From Hydrogenothermaceae bacterium (lineage in GTDB: Bacteria > Aquificota > Aquificia > Aquificales > Hydrogenothermaceae): a stretch of DNA of 64,000 bases. The notes below the pieces were generated by a model that worked only from the letters and a program-made list of their open reading frames with translations, was not told the origin of the DNA and searched no databases. This document shows positions 33,574 through 43,260 of this stretch, one piece after another. The position numbers and the translations under genes were made by a program. Location of the stretch: positions 496,001-560,000 of the forward strand of contig JAOABH010000004.1 in NCBI GenBank assembly GCA_026418455.1, read 5' to 3'. Each line of letters begins with the position of its first letter. Position 1 is the first letter of the stretch.

Positions 33574-36105
33574 GTAGTATTATTACAGGAAGGTTCAGAC
33601 TTAGATGCTCTATCTTCGGCATACGGAATTATATTACTAAACAAAAAAGCTAAAATATTGCTACCAAACAGCTTAAGTTCATCCGTTATAGAGGCTTTAA
33701 ATCTGTTTAAGGATATATTTAAGGAAAAGACTGTTAAGAAAGATGAACTGGATTTTTCCAAAGTGGAAGTTTTGTACATAACTGATAGTCAAGATATTCC
33801 AAAAGATTTTACCGGAAAAATTATCATATACGACCATCATATAAAAGATTCAACCTTTCCGGAAAATATAGAGTCCCATATAGAACCGGTTGGAGCTACA
33901 ACTACCTTAGTTGTTGAAGAGATAAAAAAGAGAAAGAAAAAGTTATCTTCCGAAGATGCTACCATTTTAGCTCTTGGAATATACGAAGACACCGGAAGTC
34001 TAAAATTTAAAGGTACAACAGTAAGGGATATAAAAGCATTAGAGTATCTTTTTAAGTTTAAAGTGGATTTAAACACTGTTAGGAAGATAATAGAAGATAA
34101 ATTTAACATCCAAGACCTTTCAGTAATGGAAGAGATAACAAAAAATACAGAGATAGTTGAGTTTAAGAATCTTAAAGTGGCTATATCTTACTATAAAGGA
34201 AGGTATTCAAAAGATATATCAAAAATTTTAAAGTATATAAGAATATTAGAAGATACAGATGCTTACTTTGTGGTGGTTGGACAGAAAGGTAAGTTATACA
34301 TAATAGGAAGGTCAAAGAGTGATAGTATAGATGTAGCAAAAATTATATCAGTATTTGAGGGGGGAGGTCATAGTTATGCAGCAGCGGCAAAGGTAAAAGG
34401 TTTCTCTGTAGAAGAGATAGTAAATTTTATCAAATTTATTCTGATTGAGAGAAAATTAACGGTAAAAGAGATGATCGAAACCGGGGTTCCTACAGTAAAA
34501 ATCGGAGAAACAATCGGATATATAAGTAATCTACCTCATTTTCCAATGTATGTTGTAGTGGATAACGTAGGTAGATTTGAAGGAGTGATAAACTACAAAG
34601 TAGTAAAAGACCTTTTAAAACATGGGTTTGAAAGTGAAAAGATAGATAACTTTATAGTAGATTGTGTAGTCTTATCGGCGGATAGTTATCTGTTTGATAT
34701 AGCTAAACTGTTTAAATCAACAGACCAAGAGATATTTCCAGTAGTTGAGAAGGGAAAGTTTATAGGTATAGTAAGCAGAAAGAGTATATTAAAGACATTA
34801 TTTAAAGAAGATTCAAAAAATATATGGAATGTAAAACCTAAGGAAAGAAGTTATCTACTAACTTTACAGAAAAGCCTTCCACAGAGTGTTATTACTCATT
34901 TTAGAGAGATAGGGCAGTTATCACAGAAACTTGGATTTAGAGCTTTTTTAGTTGGCGGGTTTGTAAGAGACATCGTTATGGGAAGAAAAAATCTTGATAT
35001 AGATATCCTTATAGAAGGAGATGCAACTGTTGTAGTTAGAGAGTATGGCAAGTTAAAAAATATAAGTTATTTTTATTATCCCGAGTTTTTAACAGGTTAT
35101 ATTAAAACAGAAGAAGGTTTAAAGATAGATTTTGCATCAGCAAGAAAGGAGGTTTATGACTATCCGGGAGCTTATCCAAGGGTAGAGATAGCTTCTGTTA
35201 AAGAAGATTTAATCAGAAGGGACTTTACTATAAACACACTACTTATAGAGATTACAGGAGAAAATTTTGGAAAACTTATAGATTACTTTGGAGGATTAAG
35301 GGATATAAAGGAAAAAAGAATAAGGGTTTTACATCCTGTAAGTTTTATAGAAGATCCTATAAGAATACTTAGAGCCTTGAGATTTGCAGGAAGATTTAAC
35401 TTTAAACTTGAAGGTAAAACAGAAAAATTACTGATAACAGCCGTTAGCAGAGATATATTAGAGTTTGCACCTCCTGGAAGAGTGAAGCTTGAGTTTGAGC
35501 TAACTTTTAACGAAAAAAATGTTTTTGAGATTTTAAAACTTATGGATAAGTATAAAATCCTATCCTACATATTCCAGATAGATAATTTATCGGAGTTTTT
35601 AATAAGAAAACTACAAAAAACACAGGACAGTATAAACCTTTTCAAAGAGCTCTTCAATAAAAATTTAGATAAAACATTCCTTTATTCTGTAGTCCTTATT
35701 TCTGACAAACCGTTGGAGATAGGATATAAGATACTGAAAAGTTATCATTTTGAAAGGGAGGCAAAAAATCTTGAAAAGATTTACAGATATATTGAAACCA
35801 TAAGATCAGATAAACAGAATATTCAGAATTATGTAGAGTTATCAAAACAGCAGCCAGAAATAGTAGCACTTACAGTTATTCTATCTGACGATGATGTATC
35901 ATCACATATTATAAATGTAATAAAAAAGATAGAAAAACCGATAATCTCTGGAAAAGATTTAATAGATTTAGGTTTAAAACCCTCACCACTTTTTAAAGAG
36001 ATACTTAGTAAAATAAATAATCTTTACCTTCAAGGGGAGTTTAAAACAAAGGAAGATTGTATAAAATATATAAAAGAAAATTACATAAATAAGGTGAGAG
36101 AATGA
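33568..36105 (+). CDS. A-adding tRNA nucleotidyltransferase with DHH and CBS domains
   Basis: The 845-residue protein joins an N-terminal DHH/DHHA1 phosphoesterase-like module (IIIYDHHIKD near 85-95, EGGGHSYAAAAK), two CBS repeats (about 305-425) and a class II tRNA nucleotidyltransferase head with GGFVRD (463-468) and the DID metal site near 477-479, then RRDFTINTLLIEI and a helical body. In Aquifex the DHH-CBS-type enzyme of this size adds only the terminal A of CCA, and a separate enzyme adds CC. I therefore call it the A-adding enzyme; a full CCA enzyme cannot be excluded by reading alone. It ends in an ATGA overlap with the response regulator gene. Confidence 0.87.
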   Translation: MQVVLLQEGSDLDALSSAYGIILLNKKAKILLPNSLSSSVIEALNLFKDIFKEKTVKKDELDFSKVEVLYITDSQDIPKDFTGKIIIYDHHIKDSTFPENIESHIEPVGATTTLVVEEIKKRKKKLSSEDATILALGIYEDTGSLKFKGTTVRDIKALEYLFKFKVDLNTVRKIIEDKFNIQDLSVMEEITKNTEIVEFKNLKVAISYYKGRYSKDISKILKYIRILEDTDAYFVVVGQKGKLYIIGRSKSDSIDVAKIISVFEGGGHSYAAAAKVKGFSVEEIVNFIKFILIERKLTVKEMIETGVPTVKIGETIGYISNLPHFPMYVVVDNVGRFEGVINYKVVKDLLKHGFESEKIDNFIVDCVVLSADSYLFDIAKLFKSTDQEIFPVVEKGKFIGIVSRKSILKTLFKEDSKNIWNVKPKERSYLLTLQKSLPQSVITHFREIGQLSQKLGFRAFLVGGFVRDIVMGRKNLDIDILIEGDATVVVREYGKLKNISYFYYPEFLTGYIKTEEGLKIDFASARKEVYDYPGAYPRVEIASVKEDLIRRDFTINTLLIEITGENFGKLIDYFGGLRDIKEKRIRVLHPVSFIEDPIRILRALRFAGRFNFKLEGKTEKLLITAVSRDILEFAPPGRVKLEFELTFNEKNVFEILKLMDKYKILSYIFQIDNLSEFLIRKLQKTQDSINLFKELFNKNLDKTFLYSVVLISDKPLEIGYKILKSYHFEREAKNLEKIYRYIETIRSDKQNIQNYVELSKQQPEIVALTVILSDDDVSSHIINVIKKIEKPIISGKDLIDLGLKPSPLFKEILSKINNLYLQGEFKTKEDCIKYIKENYINKVRE

Positions 36106-36776
36106 AAATACTGATTGTAGAAGATAACGTAGATTTAAACAACAATCTAAAAGAGATATTAGAGCTTGAAAGACATATAGTTGATTCAGCTTTTGACGGT
36201 AGAGAAGCCCTTGATTTAATAGAAAGATTAAATTATGACATAGTGATACTTGATATTATGCTTCCATATATTGACGGATACAGTGTTGCAAAATTGATGA
36301 GAGAAAAAGGCATAGAAACTCCCATAATAATGCTAACAGCTTTAGGAGAGTTGGAGAGTAAGCTACGAGGATTTGAAATAGGAGCAGATGACTATATAGT
36401 TAAACCTTTTGAGATACCGGAACTTATAGCCAGAGTAAATGCAATAGGAAAGAGAGTTGATATGAAAAAAATTCCTCCTATTGAGATAGGAGATGTGATA
36501 GTTGATATATCAAAGAGAGTTGTGAAGACAAAAGATGGTAAAGAGATAGATATAACCCAAAAGCTATTCTGTATTTTGGAGCAATTACTAAGGAACAGAG
36601 GGAAAATAGTAACTCAGGAAGTCCTGGCAGCAAAATGTTGGGAAAAAGGCCAGCAACCTTCCGGAGAAAATATGAGAGCCCATATAAAACTTTTAAGAAA
36701 ACTCATAGGTGATAAGGATAAGACCATAATCAAAACTATCTCCGGTGTAGGATACAGAATTGATAAAGAAGATTGA
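36102..36776 (+). CDS. OmpR-family response regulator
   Basis: The 224-residue protein has a receiver domain with acidic pair EDN (7-9), phosphoacceptor D51 in VILDIML, and lysine in DYIVKPF. A C-terminal winged-helix DNA-binding domain follows (ITQKLFCILEQLLRNRGKIVT, HIKLLRKLIGD, IKTISGVGYRI). It is the partner of the kinase that overlaps its 3' end by 17 bases. The target genes are unknown. Confidence 0.93.
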   Translation: MKILIVEDNVDLNNNLKEILELERHIVDSAFDGREALDLIERLNYDIVILDIMLPYIDGYSVAKLMREKGIETPIIMLTALGELESKLRGFEIGADDYIVKPFEIPELIARVNAIGKRVDMKKIPPIEIGDVIVDISKRVVKTKDGKEIDITQKLFCILEQLLRNRGKIVTQEVLAAKCWEKGQQPSGENMRAHIKLLRKLIGDKDKTIIKTISGVGYRIDKED

Positions 36777-37896
36777 TGATTTTACTAAATTAAAGATAAA
36801 GCTTATAACATTTTTAATATTCTTAGTTTTCATTATAGTATCTATCCTATCATACTCTATCTATCTCTCTTACAGAGAGCAGAGGATAACCGAAATAAAA
36901 AATAGGTTAAAGGAGCAAATTCCGGAAATCACAGGTTTACTTGATATATATGGATTACAGATAAAGAGCCTTTTTCTTACAAATATTCCGGAGGGAACAT
37001 TTATCTGTGTTCATTCTCGGGAAAAAAAACTGTGTGTTTACAATAAAGATGGTATGGTAACTTTCTATAAAAAAAACCAACCAGAAGGATATATATTGAT
37101 ATCTACTCAATACAAAGATTACAAAATAGATTTAGGAGTAGAAGAAAACACCATTGAAAATGAGCTTAAAAAATTAAAACTTTCCATAATCCTATCTGAC
37201 ATAATGGTGATTATTCTTTCTGGATTTCTCGGATACCTTGTTTTCGGAAGATTACTAAAACCTATAAAAGAAAGTGAAGACAAATTGAAACAGATTCTAC
37301 AGATTGTATCCCATGATATAAGAACGCCGATATCTGTTATAAACACGAATTTATACCTTATAAAGAAAAAAGGAGAGTGTAAATCCAAAAATCTTGATAA
37401 CATAGAGAAAAATGTGGAATATATAAAAACTCTTATAAAAAATTTAAATTATATATCGGCAAAAAAACAGACTGTAAAGGAAGAAGTCGATATTAACACA
37501 TTGGTAAAAGAGTTGTTAGAAAAGTTTGAAACAAGCATTAAATTAAAAAATATCACCATAGATTTAACCGAAAACAGCAACCTTAAAGTTTTTGCCAATA
37601 AAGATGATATGAAGGTAGTACTATCAAATTTGATAGATAATGCCATCAAATACAACTATCAAAACGGAGAAATTCATATAGAGATAAATGAGAACTGTTT
37701 TATTATAAAGAACACCGGAAATCCTATAAAAGATAAAAAGAAAATCTTTGATATTTACTACAGGGAAGATGAGTCTGGAACAACAGAAGGAATGGGTATA
37801 GGTCTTGCTATAGTAAAGAAACTATGTCAAGCTTACAACCTCAGACTAAATGTAGAAACAACTAATGAATTTAATACATTCTCAATATGCAAGTAG
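36760..37896 (+). CDS. Sensor histidine kinase
   Basis: The 378-residue kinase starts at a TTG with AGGA seven bases upstream. It has one helix (about 12-32), a periplasmic domain of about 105 residues with two cysteines (TFICVHSREKKLCVYN), a second helix (about 145-165), an H-box with phosphohistidine H185 in SHDIRTP, N-box NLIDNAIKYN and G-box GMGIGLAIVKKL. It should phosphorylate the adjacent regulator. The small cysteine-bearing sensor region has no recognised ligand. Confidence 0.9.
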   Translation: MIKKIDDFTKLKIKLITFLIFLVFIIVSILSYSIYLSYREQRITEIKNRLKEQIPEITGLLDIYGLQIKSLFLTNIPEGTFICVHSREKKLCVYNKDGMVTFYKKNQPEGYILISTQYKDYKIDLGVEENTIENELKKLKLSIILSDIMVIILSGFLGYLVFGRLLKPIKESEDKLKQILQIVSHDIRTPISVINTNLYLIKKKGECKSKNLDNIEKNVEYIKTLIKNLNYISAKKQTVKEEVDINTLVKELLEKFETSIKLKNITIDLTENSNLKVFANKDDMKVVLSNLIDNAIKYNYQNGEIHIEINENCFIIKNTGNPIKDKKKIFDIYYREDESGTTEGMGIGLAIVKKLCQAYNLRLNVETTNEFNTFSICK

Positions 37897-37914
37897 GTGG
37901 GAATTTTTCCCACC
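37896..37914. terminator. Hairpin between convergent genes
   Basis: A perfect 6-bp inverted repeat GGTGGG/CCCACC with a seven-base loop begins at the last base of the kinase stop and precedes the end of the 67-residue minus-strand gene. No clear T-run follows on either strand, so termination is only possible. Confidence 0.4.
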
Positions 37915-37922
37915 AATGAAGT

Positions 37923-38126
37923 TCAATCTTTCTTTGTTTCGAACTCAATGTGATCCTCTTTACATACATACTTTTCACCACTTACCTTTTGAACTAATGG
38001 ATCAACCTTACATGAGATTTCTTCAATCTTTCCAGATACCTCTTCTTTTGCCTTCTTCACAAAGTACATAACATAAGCCAGCATTGCAACTGTAAAAGCC
38101 AAGAGAAAAACTACATAAGCTTCCAT
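37923..38126 (-). CDS. Small single-TM protein with two cysteines
   Basis: I start at the ATG at 38126, which has a perfect AAGGAGG eight bases upstream; a longer frame reaching 38243 adds 39 residues lacking any signal. The 67-residue product has one helix (about 4-23: VVFLLAFTVAMLAYVMYFV) and a charged soluble tail with cysteines 15 residues apart (SCKVDP and YVCKEDH). The function is unknown. The cysteine pair might bind a metal or form a disulfide. Confidence 0.7.
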   Translation of the reverse strand: MEAYVVFLLAFTVAMLAYVMYFVKKAKEEVSGKIEEISCKVDPLVQKVSGEKYVCKEDHIEFETKKD

Positions 38127-38199
38127 GATAAACACCTCCTTTTTAATGTATAATTTTATTCTCTTGAAATTAAAATTAATTTTTGTATGTAGAACGGAT

Positions 38200-38982
38200 A
38201 TGATTAAAATCATAAATTTTACACTTATTATATTTTTTATCACTAATATAGTCTCTGCAAGTGAGATTAATATGTATGGATCAGACCAGCAAATTATTAA
38301 ATTAAAAGATCATTTTTATATAAAAAATTTGGAAATCTTTGAAATAAATCCGGATGGAACCTTTGGCGATATATATTACTATAAGGTAGATAAAGAAAAA
38401 AATCTTGTAGATGTTGCCTATAATCTAAAGTTAGGATACTATGAGTTAAAAATGGCAAATCCTGATATTGACCCATTTAAATTAAAAAAAGGTCAGATAA
38501 TAAAGGTAGATTTAAAGTTTAAATTATCTAAAAATTTTAAGATTGGGAAAGTGTATGTTGATACACACAGAAAGCGTTTATTTTTACCATATTTAGAAGA
38601 TGGAAAATTGTATATAATTACATTCCCGGTTGGAACAGGAGATGAAAATTATCCTACACCTTTAGGTGTATATAAAATAACAGAGAAAAAAGTAAACCCT
38701 GATTGGGTAGTTCCTCCAAGTGCCAAAAAAAATAATCCAAATCTTCCACCAGTCGTTCCATATGGAAGTCCAGAAAATGGACTTGGTAGTAGAGCTATGA
38801 GATTAAATGGAAGTGAGTATATGATACACGGCACAAGTAAAAAGAGTGAAAAGGGTGTTGGGATGAATATAAGTTATGGTTGTGTCGTTATGAGAAACGA
38901 GGACATTGAGAGAATTTTTGATTTAGTTCCTTTAAATACAGAAGTTATAATCTACGATTCAAGTAAAGAGAACCTCCCATAA
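38200..38982 (+). CDS. L,D-transpeptidase (YkuD family), periplasmic
   Basis: I start at ATG 38200, which gives a clean signal peptide (MIKIINFTLIIFFITNIVSA); the earlier frame start overlaps the divergent gene. The 260-residue protein has a LysM-like segment (VDVAYNLKLGYYELKMANP, LKKGQIIKV) and the YkuD catalytic domain with MIHGTSKKSEKG and NISYGCVVM: histidine and cysteine of the HX..SxGC motif. It should make 3-3 peptidoglycan crosslinks or attach proteins to the wall. Confidence 0.87.
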   Translation: MIKIINFTLIIFFITNIVSASEINMYGSDQQIIKLKDHFYIKNLEIFEINPDGTFGDIYYYKVDKEKNLVDVAYNLKLGYYELKMANPDIDPFKLKKGQIIKVDLKFKLSKNFKIGKVYVDTHRKRLFLPYLEDGKLYIITFPVGTGDENYPTPLGVYKITEKKVNPDWVVPPSAKKNNPNLPPVVPYGSPENGLGSRAMRLNGSEYMIHGTSKKSEKGVGMNISYGCVVMRNEDIERIFDLVPLNTEVIIYDSSKENLP

Positions 38983-38988
38983 GGGAGG
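38973..38988. terminator. Stem-loop overlapping the transpeptidase stop
   Basis: A perfect 6-bp CCTCCC/GGGAGG stem with a four-base loop spans the stop codon at 38980-38982, followed by AATTCAATTTAT on plus and TTCTCTTT on minus. It lies between convergent genes and could end both transcripts weakly. Confidence 0.5.
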
Positions 38989-39003
38989 AATTCAATTTAT
39001 CTT

Positions 39004-40197
39004 TTATCTTTTAGAAGTAAATCTTCTTCTTGAAGTAGACTGTTTTCTAAACTGCTTTTTTTCTTGCTGTATATTTTCTGAAGATAGATTTATAATCTCT
39101 AAGCTTTTACCTATCTTCTTTTGTATCTGGGCAAGTAATTTATCTTGATCAGGTGTCATAATAGAGATAGCAGTTCCTTCTTTACCAGCTCTTCCTGTTC
39201 TTCCGATTCTATGAATATAACTTTCAACATCTCTTGGAAGTTTGTAATTTATTACAAGTTCAACTCCCTTTATATCCAATCCTCTTGCTGCAACATCTGT
39301 AGCTACCAATATTTTAAGTTCTCCTGTTCTAAACTTCCTTAAAACGGCTTCTCTTTTATTTTGACTAAAATCTCCATGGATAGCTTCTGCGTTAAATCCA
39401 TCTCTTCTTAGATCTCTGGAAACCTCATCTGCTTCAAGTTTAGTTTGGGTAAAGATGATAATTTTTTCAGCGTTATTTTCGATAAGTATATTCTTTAAGG
39501 TTTTATAAAGTTCAGAAGAGGTTACCCTGTATATTATCTGCTTTATCTTCTCTACTGTAACTTCATCTGGTTTAACTTTTATCGTTTCATAATCCGGTTT
39601 TAAAAACTCTTCTGCAAGCTCTAAAATCTCTCTTGGCATAGTAGCAGAAAATAAGAGATTTTGTCTATCTTCCGGAAGTTGAGACATGATAAACTCTATA
39701 TCTTCAATAAATCCCATCTCTAACATTCTATCTGCTTCGTCAAGGACAAAAGTTTTGACGTTGTCAAGTTTCAGATAACCTCTCTCTATAAGGTCCCTAA
39801 CTCTACCAGGAGTTCCTACTATCACAACATCATTACCTTTTTTAAGAAAATCTATCTGATGTTTTATAGATTTTCCTCCATAAACTGCAAGGACAAATAC
39901 TCTTTTGTTTTTACCTAAATCTTTCAGTTCCTTTGCCACTTGTATAGCCAATTCTCTTGTTGGAACTAATACCAGAGCCTGAATCTTTCTTTCTTTTGGA
40001 TTTACTTTTTCAAGTAATGGGATACCAAAAGCTGCCGTTTTTCCAGTTCCAGTTTGTGCTTGAGCAACAATATCCTTTCCGGATTTAACCAGTGGTATTG
40101 CTTTTTGCTGAATCTCTGTAGGTTGAGTATAACCCATAGAGTCGATTGATTTTAGAATCTCCTTTGAGATTCCGAGAGTTTGAAATGAATTTGACAT
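39004..40197 (-). CDS. DEAD-box RNA helicase
   Basis: The 397-residue protein has the full motif series: Q motif with PTEIQQKAIP, AQTGTGKT, PTRELAIQ, VLDEADRML, SAT, the C-terminal helicase motifs ARGLDIKGVEL and HRIGRTGRAG, then a short basic tail (KQFRKQSTSRRRFTSKR). It unwinds structured RNA, for example in ribosome assembly or mRNA decay. Short tail and length resemble RhlE/CshA-type enzymes. An AAGGAGG site lies eight bases before the ATG. The preceding 120 bases hold a long hairpin that may regulate it. Confidence 0.93.
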   Translation of the reverse strand: MSNSFQTLGISKEILKSIDSMGYTQPTEIQQKAIPLVKSGKDIVAQAQTGTGKTAAFGIPLLEKVNPKERKIQALVLVPTRELAIQVAKELKDLGKNKRVFVLAVYGGKSIKHQIDFLKKGNDVVIVGTPGRVRDLIERGYLKLDNVKTFVLDEADRMLEMGFIEDIEFIMSQLPEDRQNLLFSATMPREILELAEEFLKPDYETIKVKPDEVTVEKIKQIIYRVTSSELYKTLKNILIENNAEKIIIFTQTKLEADEVSRDLRRDGFNAEAIHGDFSQNKREAVLRKFRTGELKILVATDVAARGLDIKGVELVINYKLPRDVESYIHRIGRTGRAGKEGTAISIMTPDQDKLLAQIQKKIGKSLEIINLSSENIQQEKKQFRKQSTSRRRFTSKR

Positions 40198-40227
40198 AAA
40201 AATGCCTCCTTAAAATAGTTTAATTTT

Positions 40228-40310
40228 AAAGAGGAAAGATTCTCTCGGAACATTAGATAACACTCTGTGAAATCCCCATCTAATGTTGCGTTAGAGGATG
40301 TTTCCTCTTT
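40228..40310 (-). ncRNA. Structured leader or spacer RNA upstream of the helicase gene
   Basis: A long imperfect hairpin spans 83 bases: outer arms AAAGAGGAAA (40228-40237) and TTTCCTCTTT (40301-40310), a short CTCT/AGAG pairing, and an inner 10-bp stem (40249-40258 with 40278-40287) capped by a 19-base loop. On the minus strand it lies 31 bases before the helicase ATG and 10 bases after tRNA-Ser. No known RNA family is recognised. Confidence 0.5.
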
Positions 40311-40320
40311 TTATTGTAAG

Positions 40321-40408
40321 CGGAGGAGGAGGGATTCGAACCCCCGGAGGGCTGTCAACCCTCAAGTGATTTCAAATCACCCGCTTTCGTCCACTCAGCC
40401 ACTCCTCC
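40321..40408 (-). tRNA. tRNA-Ser (anticodon UGA)
   Basis: An 88-base class II tRNA on the minus strand: acceptor GGAGGAG/CTCCTCC, discriminator G, anticodon stem GGTGA/TCACT with loop TTTGAAA (anticodon TGA), long variable arm with GAGGGTTGACAGCCCTC and T-arm with GGTTCGAATCC. CCA is not encoded. It reads UCA and related serine codons. Confidence 0.95.
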
Positions 40409-40422
40409 GAAAACAGATAAAT

Positions 40423-40451
40423 AATATATAGCAATTCAGACAAAATTGCAA
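40423..40451 (-). promoter_or_regulatory. Promoter of tRNA-Ser, possibly also of the helicase
   Basis: On the minus strand TTGCAA (40451-40446), a 17-base spacer and TATATT (40428-40423) lie 14 bases before the tRNA. No terminator separates tRNA-Ser from the helicase leader, so a joint transcript is possible. Confidence 0.6.
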
Positions 40452-40484
40452 GCATTTGTAGAAGTCTATATAATTTCAGACATA

Positions 40485-43259
40485 TTAAAGATATTCCTTT
40501 AAAAACTTTCCAGTATATGAATTTTGGTTTTGGGCTACTTGCTCTGGTGTTCCTTGGGCTACTATCTGTCCTCCCTTATCTCCACCTTCTGGACCCAAAT
40601 CTATTATCCAGTCAGCACATTTGATAACATCAAGATTATGTTCTATGACTACAACTGTATTACCTTTTTCAACCAACTTTATCAAAACTTGTATAAGTTT
40701 ATTTACATCGTGGGAATGTAATCCAGTTGTTGGTTCATCAAGTAAGTATAGAGTATTTCCTGTGTCTCTTTTCGATAACTCCCTTGATAGTTTTATTCTC
40801 TGAGCTTCTCCTCCACTTAAGGTAGTTGCTGGCTGTCCAAGTTTTATATAGTCAAGTCCTACATCATGTAAAACTTTCAATTTGTTCCTTATCACAGGAA
40901 TATTTTCAAAAAACTCAAGAGCTTCTGCTACCGTCATATCAAGAACATCAGCTATATTTTTACCTTTATATAGTATAGATAACGTCTCTTTATTGTATCT
41001 TTTACCTCCACATACTTCACAGGTTACATAAACATCTGGTAAAAAGTGCATCTCAATTTTTACAACTCCATCTCCCTCACAAGCTTCACACCTTCCTCCT
41101 TTTACATTAAAAGAAAATCTTCCTGGAGTATATCCTCTTAAAACAGCTTCCGGAGTTTTTGCAAAAAGCTCTCTTATATGATCAAAAACTTTCGTATAGG
41201 TTGCCGGATTTGATCTTGGAGTTCTTCCTATCGGTGATTGATCAACATTGATAACCTTATCTATATGTTCCCAACCTTCTATTTTGTCATGTAAGCCAGA
41301 CTCTTCGTTTGAAAGATAAAATCTCTTCTTTGCTTCTTGCCAGAGTATATCGTATATAAGTGTTGATTTTCCGCTTCCGGATACACCAGTTATAGCAACA
41401 AAAAGTCCCAATGGTATCTTTACATCTATATTTTTAAGGTTATTTTGTTTTGCTCCGTATATTGTAAGAAATTTATCTGTTGGTTTTCTTCTCTCTTTTG
41501 GTAAGGGTATATGAAGTTTTCCGCTTAGATACTTTCCAGTTAGAGAGTGAGGATTTTCTTTTATCTCTTCCACAGTTCCAACAGCAGTTATATGTCCTCC
41601 ATAAACTCCACTTCCTGGTCCTATATCAACTATATAGTCTGCTTCTTCTATAGTTTCAAGGTCGTGTTCCACAACTATAACTGTATTTCCTAAATCTCTC
41701 AACTCCTTTAATGTTGAGATAAGTTTCTGAGTGTCTCTTGGATGAAGTCCTATTGACGGCTCATCTAAAATGTATAAAACTCCAGTTAATTTTGATCCTA
41801 TCTGGGTAGCAAGTCTGATTCTCTGGGCTTCACCACCACTTAGTGTGGTTGCGGATCTGTCTAAAGTTAGATAATCAAGTCCAACATCGATGAGAAATTT
41901 TAATCTTTCTCTTATCTCTTTAAGTATCTTTGATGCTATTATTCTATCTTTTTCTGACATTTGGTAGTCTTCTTCAAGATATCTGAAAAATTCCCAAGCT
42001 TCCTTTATATTCATACGGACAACATCATGTATATTTTTACCAGCTATCAACACAGTAAGGGCTTCTTTTCTTAATCTTGAACCTTTACAGTCCGGACAGG
42101 TAAGTTCCTTTATATATTTTTCTATCTCTTCTCTTACTCTTTCTTGATCTGTTTCAAGATATTTTCTCTCTAAGTGAGGAATTAATCCATCAAAGTATGG
42201 ATACCTATCTTTTCTGCCATAAAGAAGTTCTTCTTTAACTTTTTCCGGCAGGTCTTTAAATTTTGTGTATTTGCTTATTTTGTATAAATCTAAAATCTCA
42301 CTTATAAATGCTTTTATATATTTAAAGTATATACTTTCTGATATCCTAACAGATTCTACTGCTGATCTATTCTTATCTATAAGTAAATTTTCATCTATTT
42401 TATGTATAACTCCAAGTCCTTTACAGGTCGGACAAGCTCCATAAGGTGAATTAAAGGAAAATAGTCTTGGTGATAGCTCCGGTATTGAAAAGTTGTGGAT
42501 AGGACAGGCAAATTTTTCACTGTATATAATCTCTTTACCTTCATCTACAAGATTTACGATAACTATACCATCTGAAAGCTTTAAAGACTGTTCCACAGAG
42601 TCATACAGTCTTGTTTTTACATCAGGCTTAACAACAATTCTATCAACAACTATCTCTATGGTATGTTTTTTATTTTTTTCAAGTTTCTGTGGTAATTCTT
42701 CTGTAAGATATATCTCTCCATCTATCCTTATTCTCGGATATCCGGTTCTCTTAGCTTTTTCAAGGATATCTTTATGTTCCCCTTTTTGACCTCTTATCAA
42801 CGGTGCAAGGAGCTGTATCCTTGTGTTTTCTGGAAGTTTTAAGATATTTTCTGTTATCTCTTGGACTGATTGGGATACTATTGGTTGACCACACTCTGGA
42901 CAGTGAGGTTTTCCTACCCTTGCAAACAAAAGCCTAAGATAGTCATAAATCTCTGTAATTGTTCCAACTGTTGAACGAGGATTTTTTGAGGTTGTTTTCT
43001 GGTCTATAGCTATCGCTGGAGATAAACCTTCTATACTATCTACATCAGGTTTCTCCATAAGTCCCAAAAACTGTCTTGCATATGCAGAGAGACTTTCCAC
43101 ATATCTTCTCTGTCCTTCTGCATAAATTGTGTCAAAAGCTAAAGAAGATTTTCCGGAACCAGAAGGTCCTGTTATAACTATTAACTTATTTTTTGGTAGT
43201 TCTAAATCTATATTTTTTAGGTTATGTTGTCTTGCACCATGTATTACTATCTTATCCAT
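40485..43259 (-). CDS. uvrA: Excinuclease ABC subunit A
   Basis: UvrA recognises bulky DNA damage with UvrB in nucleotide excision repair. The 924-residue protein has two ABC ATPase modules (Walker [12 protein letters not shown] and [11 protein letters not shown]; two LSGGEAQRI signatures; [13 protein letters not shown] and [13 protein letters not shown]) and zinc-finger cysteine pairs ([39 protein letters not shown]). Length is usual. The ATG lies one base after the recN stop, making a repair operon recN-uvrA. Confidence 0.97.
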   Translation of the reverse strand: MDKIVIHGARQHNLKNIDLELPKNKLIVITGPSGSGKSSLAFDTIYAEGQRRYVESLSAYARQFLGLMEKPDVDSIEGLSPAIAIDQKTTSKNPRSTVGTITEIYDYLRLLFARVGKPHCPECGQPIVSQSVQEITENILKLPENTRIQLLAPLIRGQKGEHKDILEKAKRTGYPRIRIDGEIYLTEELPQKLEKNKKHTIEIVVDRIVVKPDVKTRLYDSVEQSLKLSDGIVIVNLVDEGKEIIYSEKFACPIHNFSIPELSPRLFSFNSPYGACPTCKGLGVIHKIDENLLIDKNRSAVESVRISESIYFKYIKAFISEILDLYKISKYTKFKDLPEKVKEELLYGRKDRYPYFDGLIPHLERKYLETDQERVREEIEKYIKELTCPDCKGSRLRKEALTVLIAGKNIHDVVRMNIKEAWEFFRYLEEDYQMSEKDRIIASKILKEIRERLKFLIDVGLDYLTLDRSATTLSGGEAQRIRLATQIGSKLTGVLYILDEPSIGLHPRDTQKLISTLKELRDLGNTVIVVEHDLETIEEADYIVDIGPGSGVYGGHITAVGTVEEIKENPHSLTGKYLSGKLHIPLPKERRKPTDKFLTIYGAKQNNLKNIDVKIPLGLFVAITGVSGSGKSTLIYDILWQEAKKRFYLSNEESGLHDKIEGWEHIDKVINVDQSPIGRTPRSNPATYTKVFDHIRELFAKTPEAVLRGYTPGRFSFNVKGGRCEACEGDGVVKIEMHFLPDVYVTCEVCGGKRYNKETLSILYKGKNIADVLDMTVAEALEFFENIPVIRNKLKVLHDVGLDYIKLGQPATTLSGGEAQRIKLSRELSKRDTGNTLYLLDEPTTGLHSHDVNKLIQVLIKLVEKGNTVVVIEHNLDVIKCADWIIDLGPEGGDKGGQIVAQGTPEQVAQNQNSYTGKFLKEYL

Positions 43260-43260
43260 C

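Noticed and set aside
40228-40310. Terminal inverted repeats of a small mobile element (MITE)
   Set aside because: No target duplication, transposase or second copy in the window was seen. A structured leader is the simpler reading, though a genome-wide copy search is needed.
33445-40408. tRNA genes as integration sites for a genomic island
   Set aside because: No integrase, direct att-like repeat or change in gene style lies beside tRNA-Leu or tRNA-Ser.
40431-40449. GCAATT/AATTGC inverted repeat as uvrA terminator
   Set aside because: The stem is only six AT-rich pairs, has no T-run and overlaps the tRNA-Ser promoter, so it is probably incidental.
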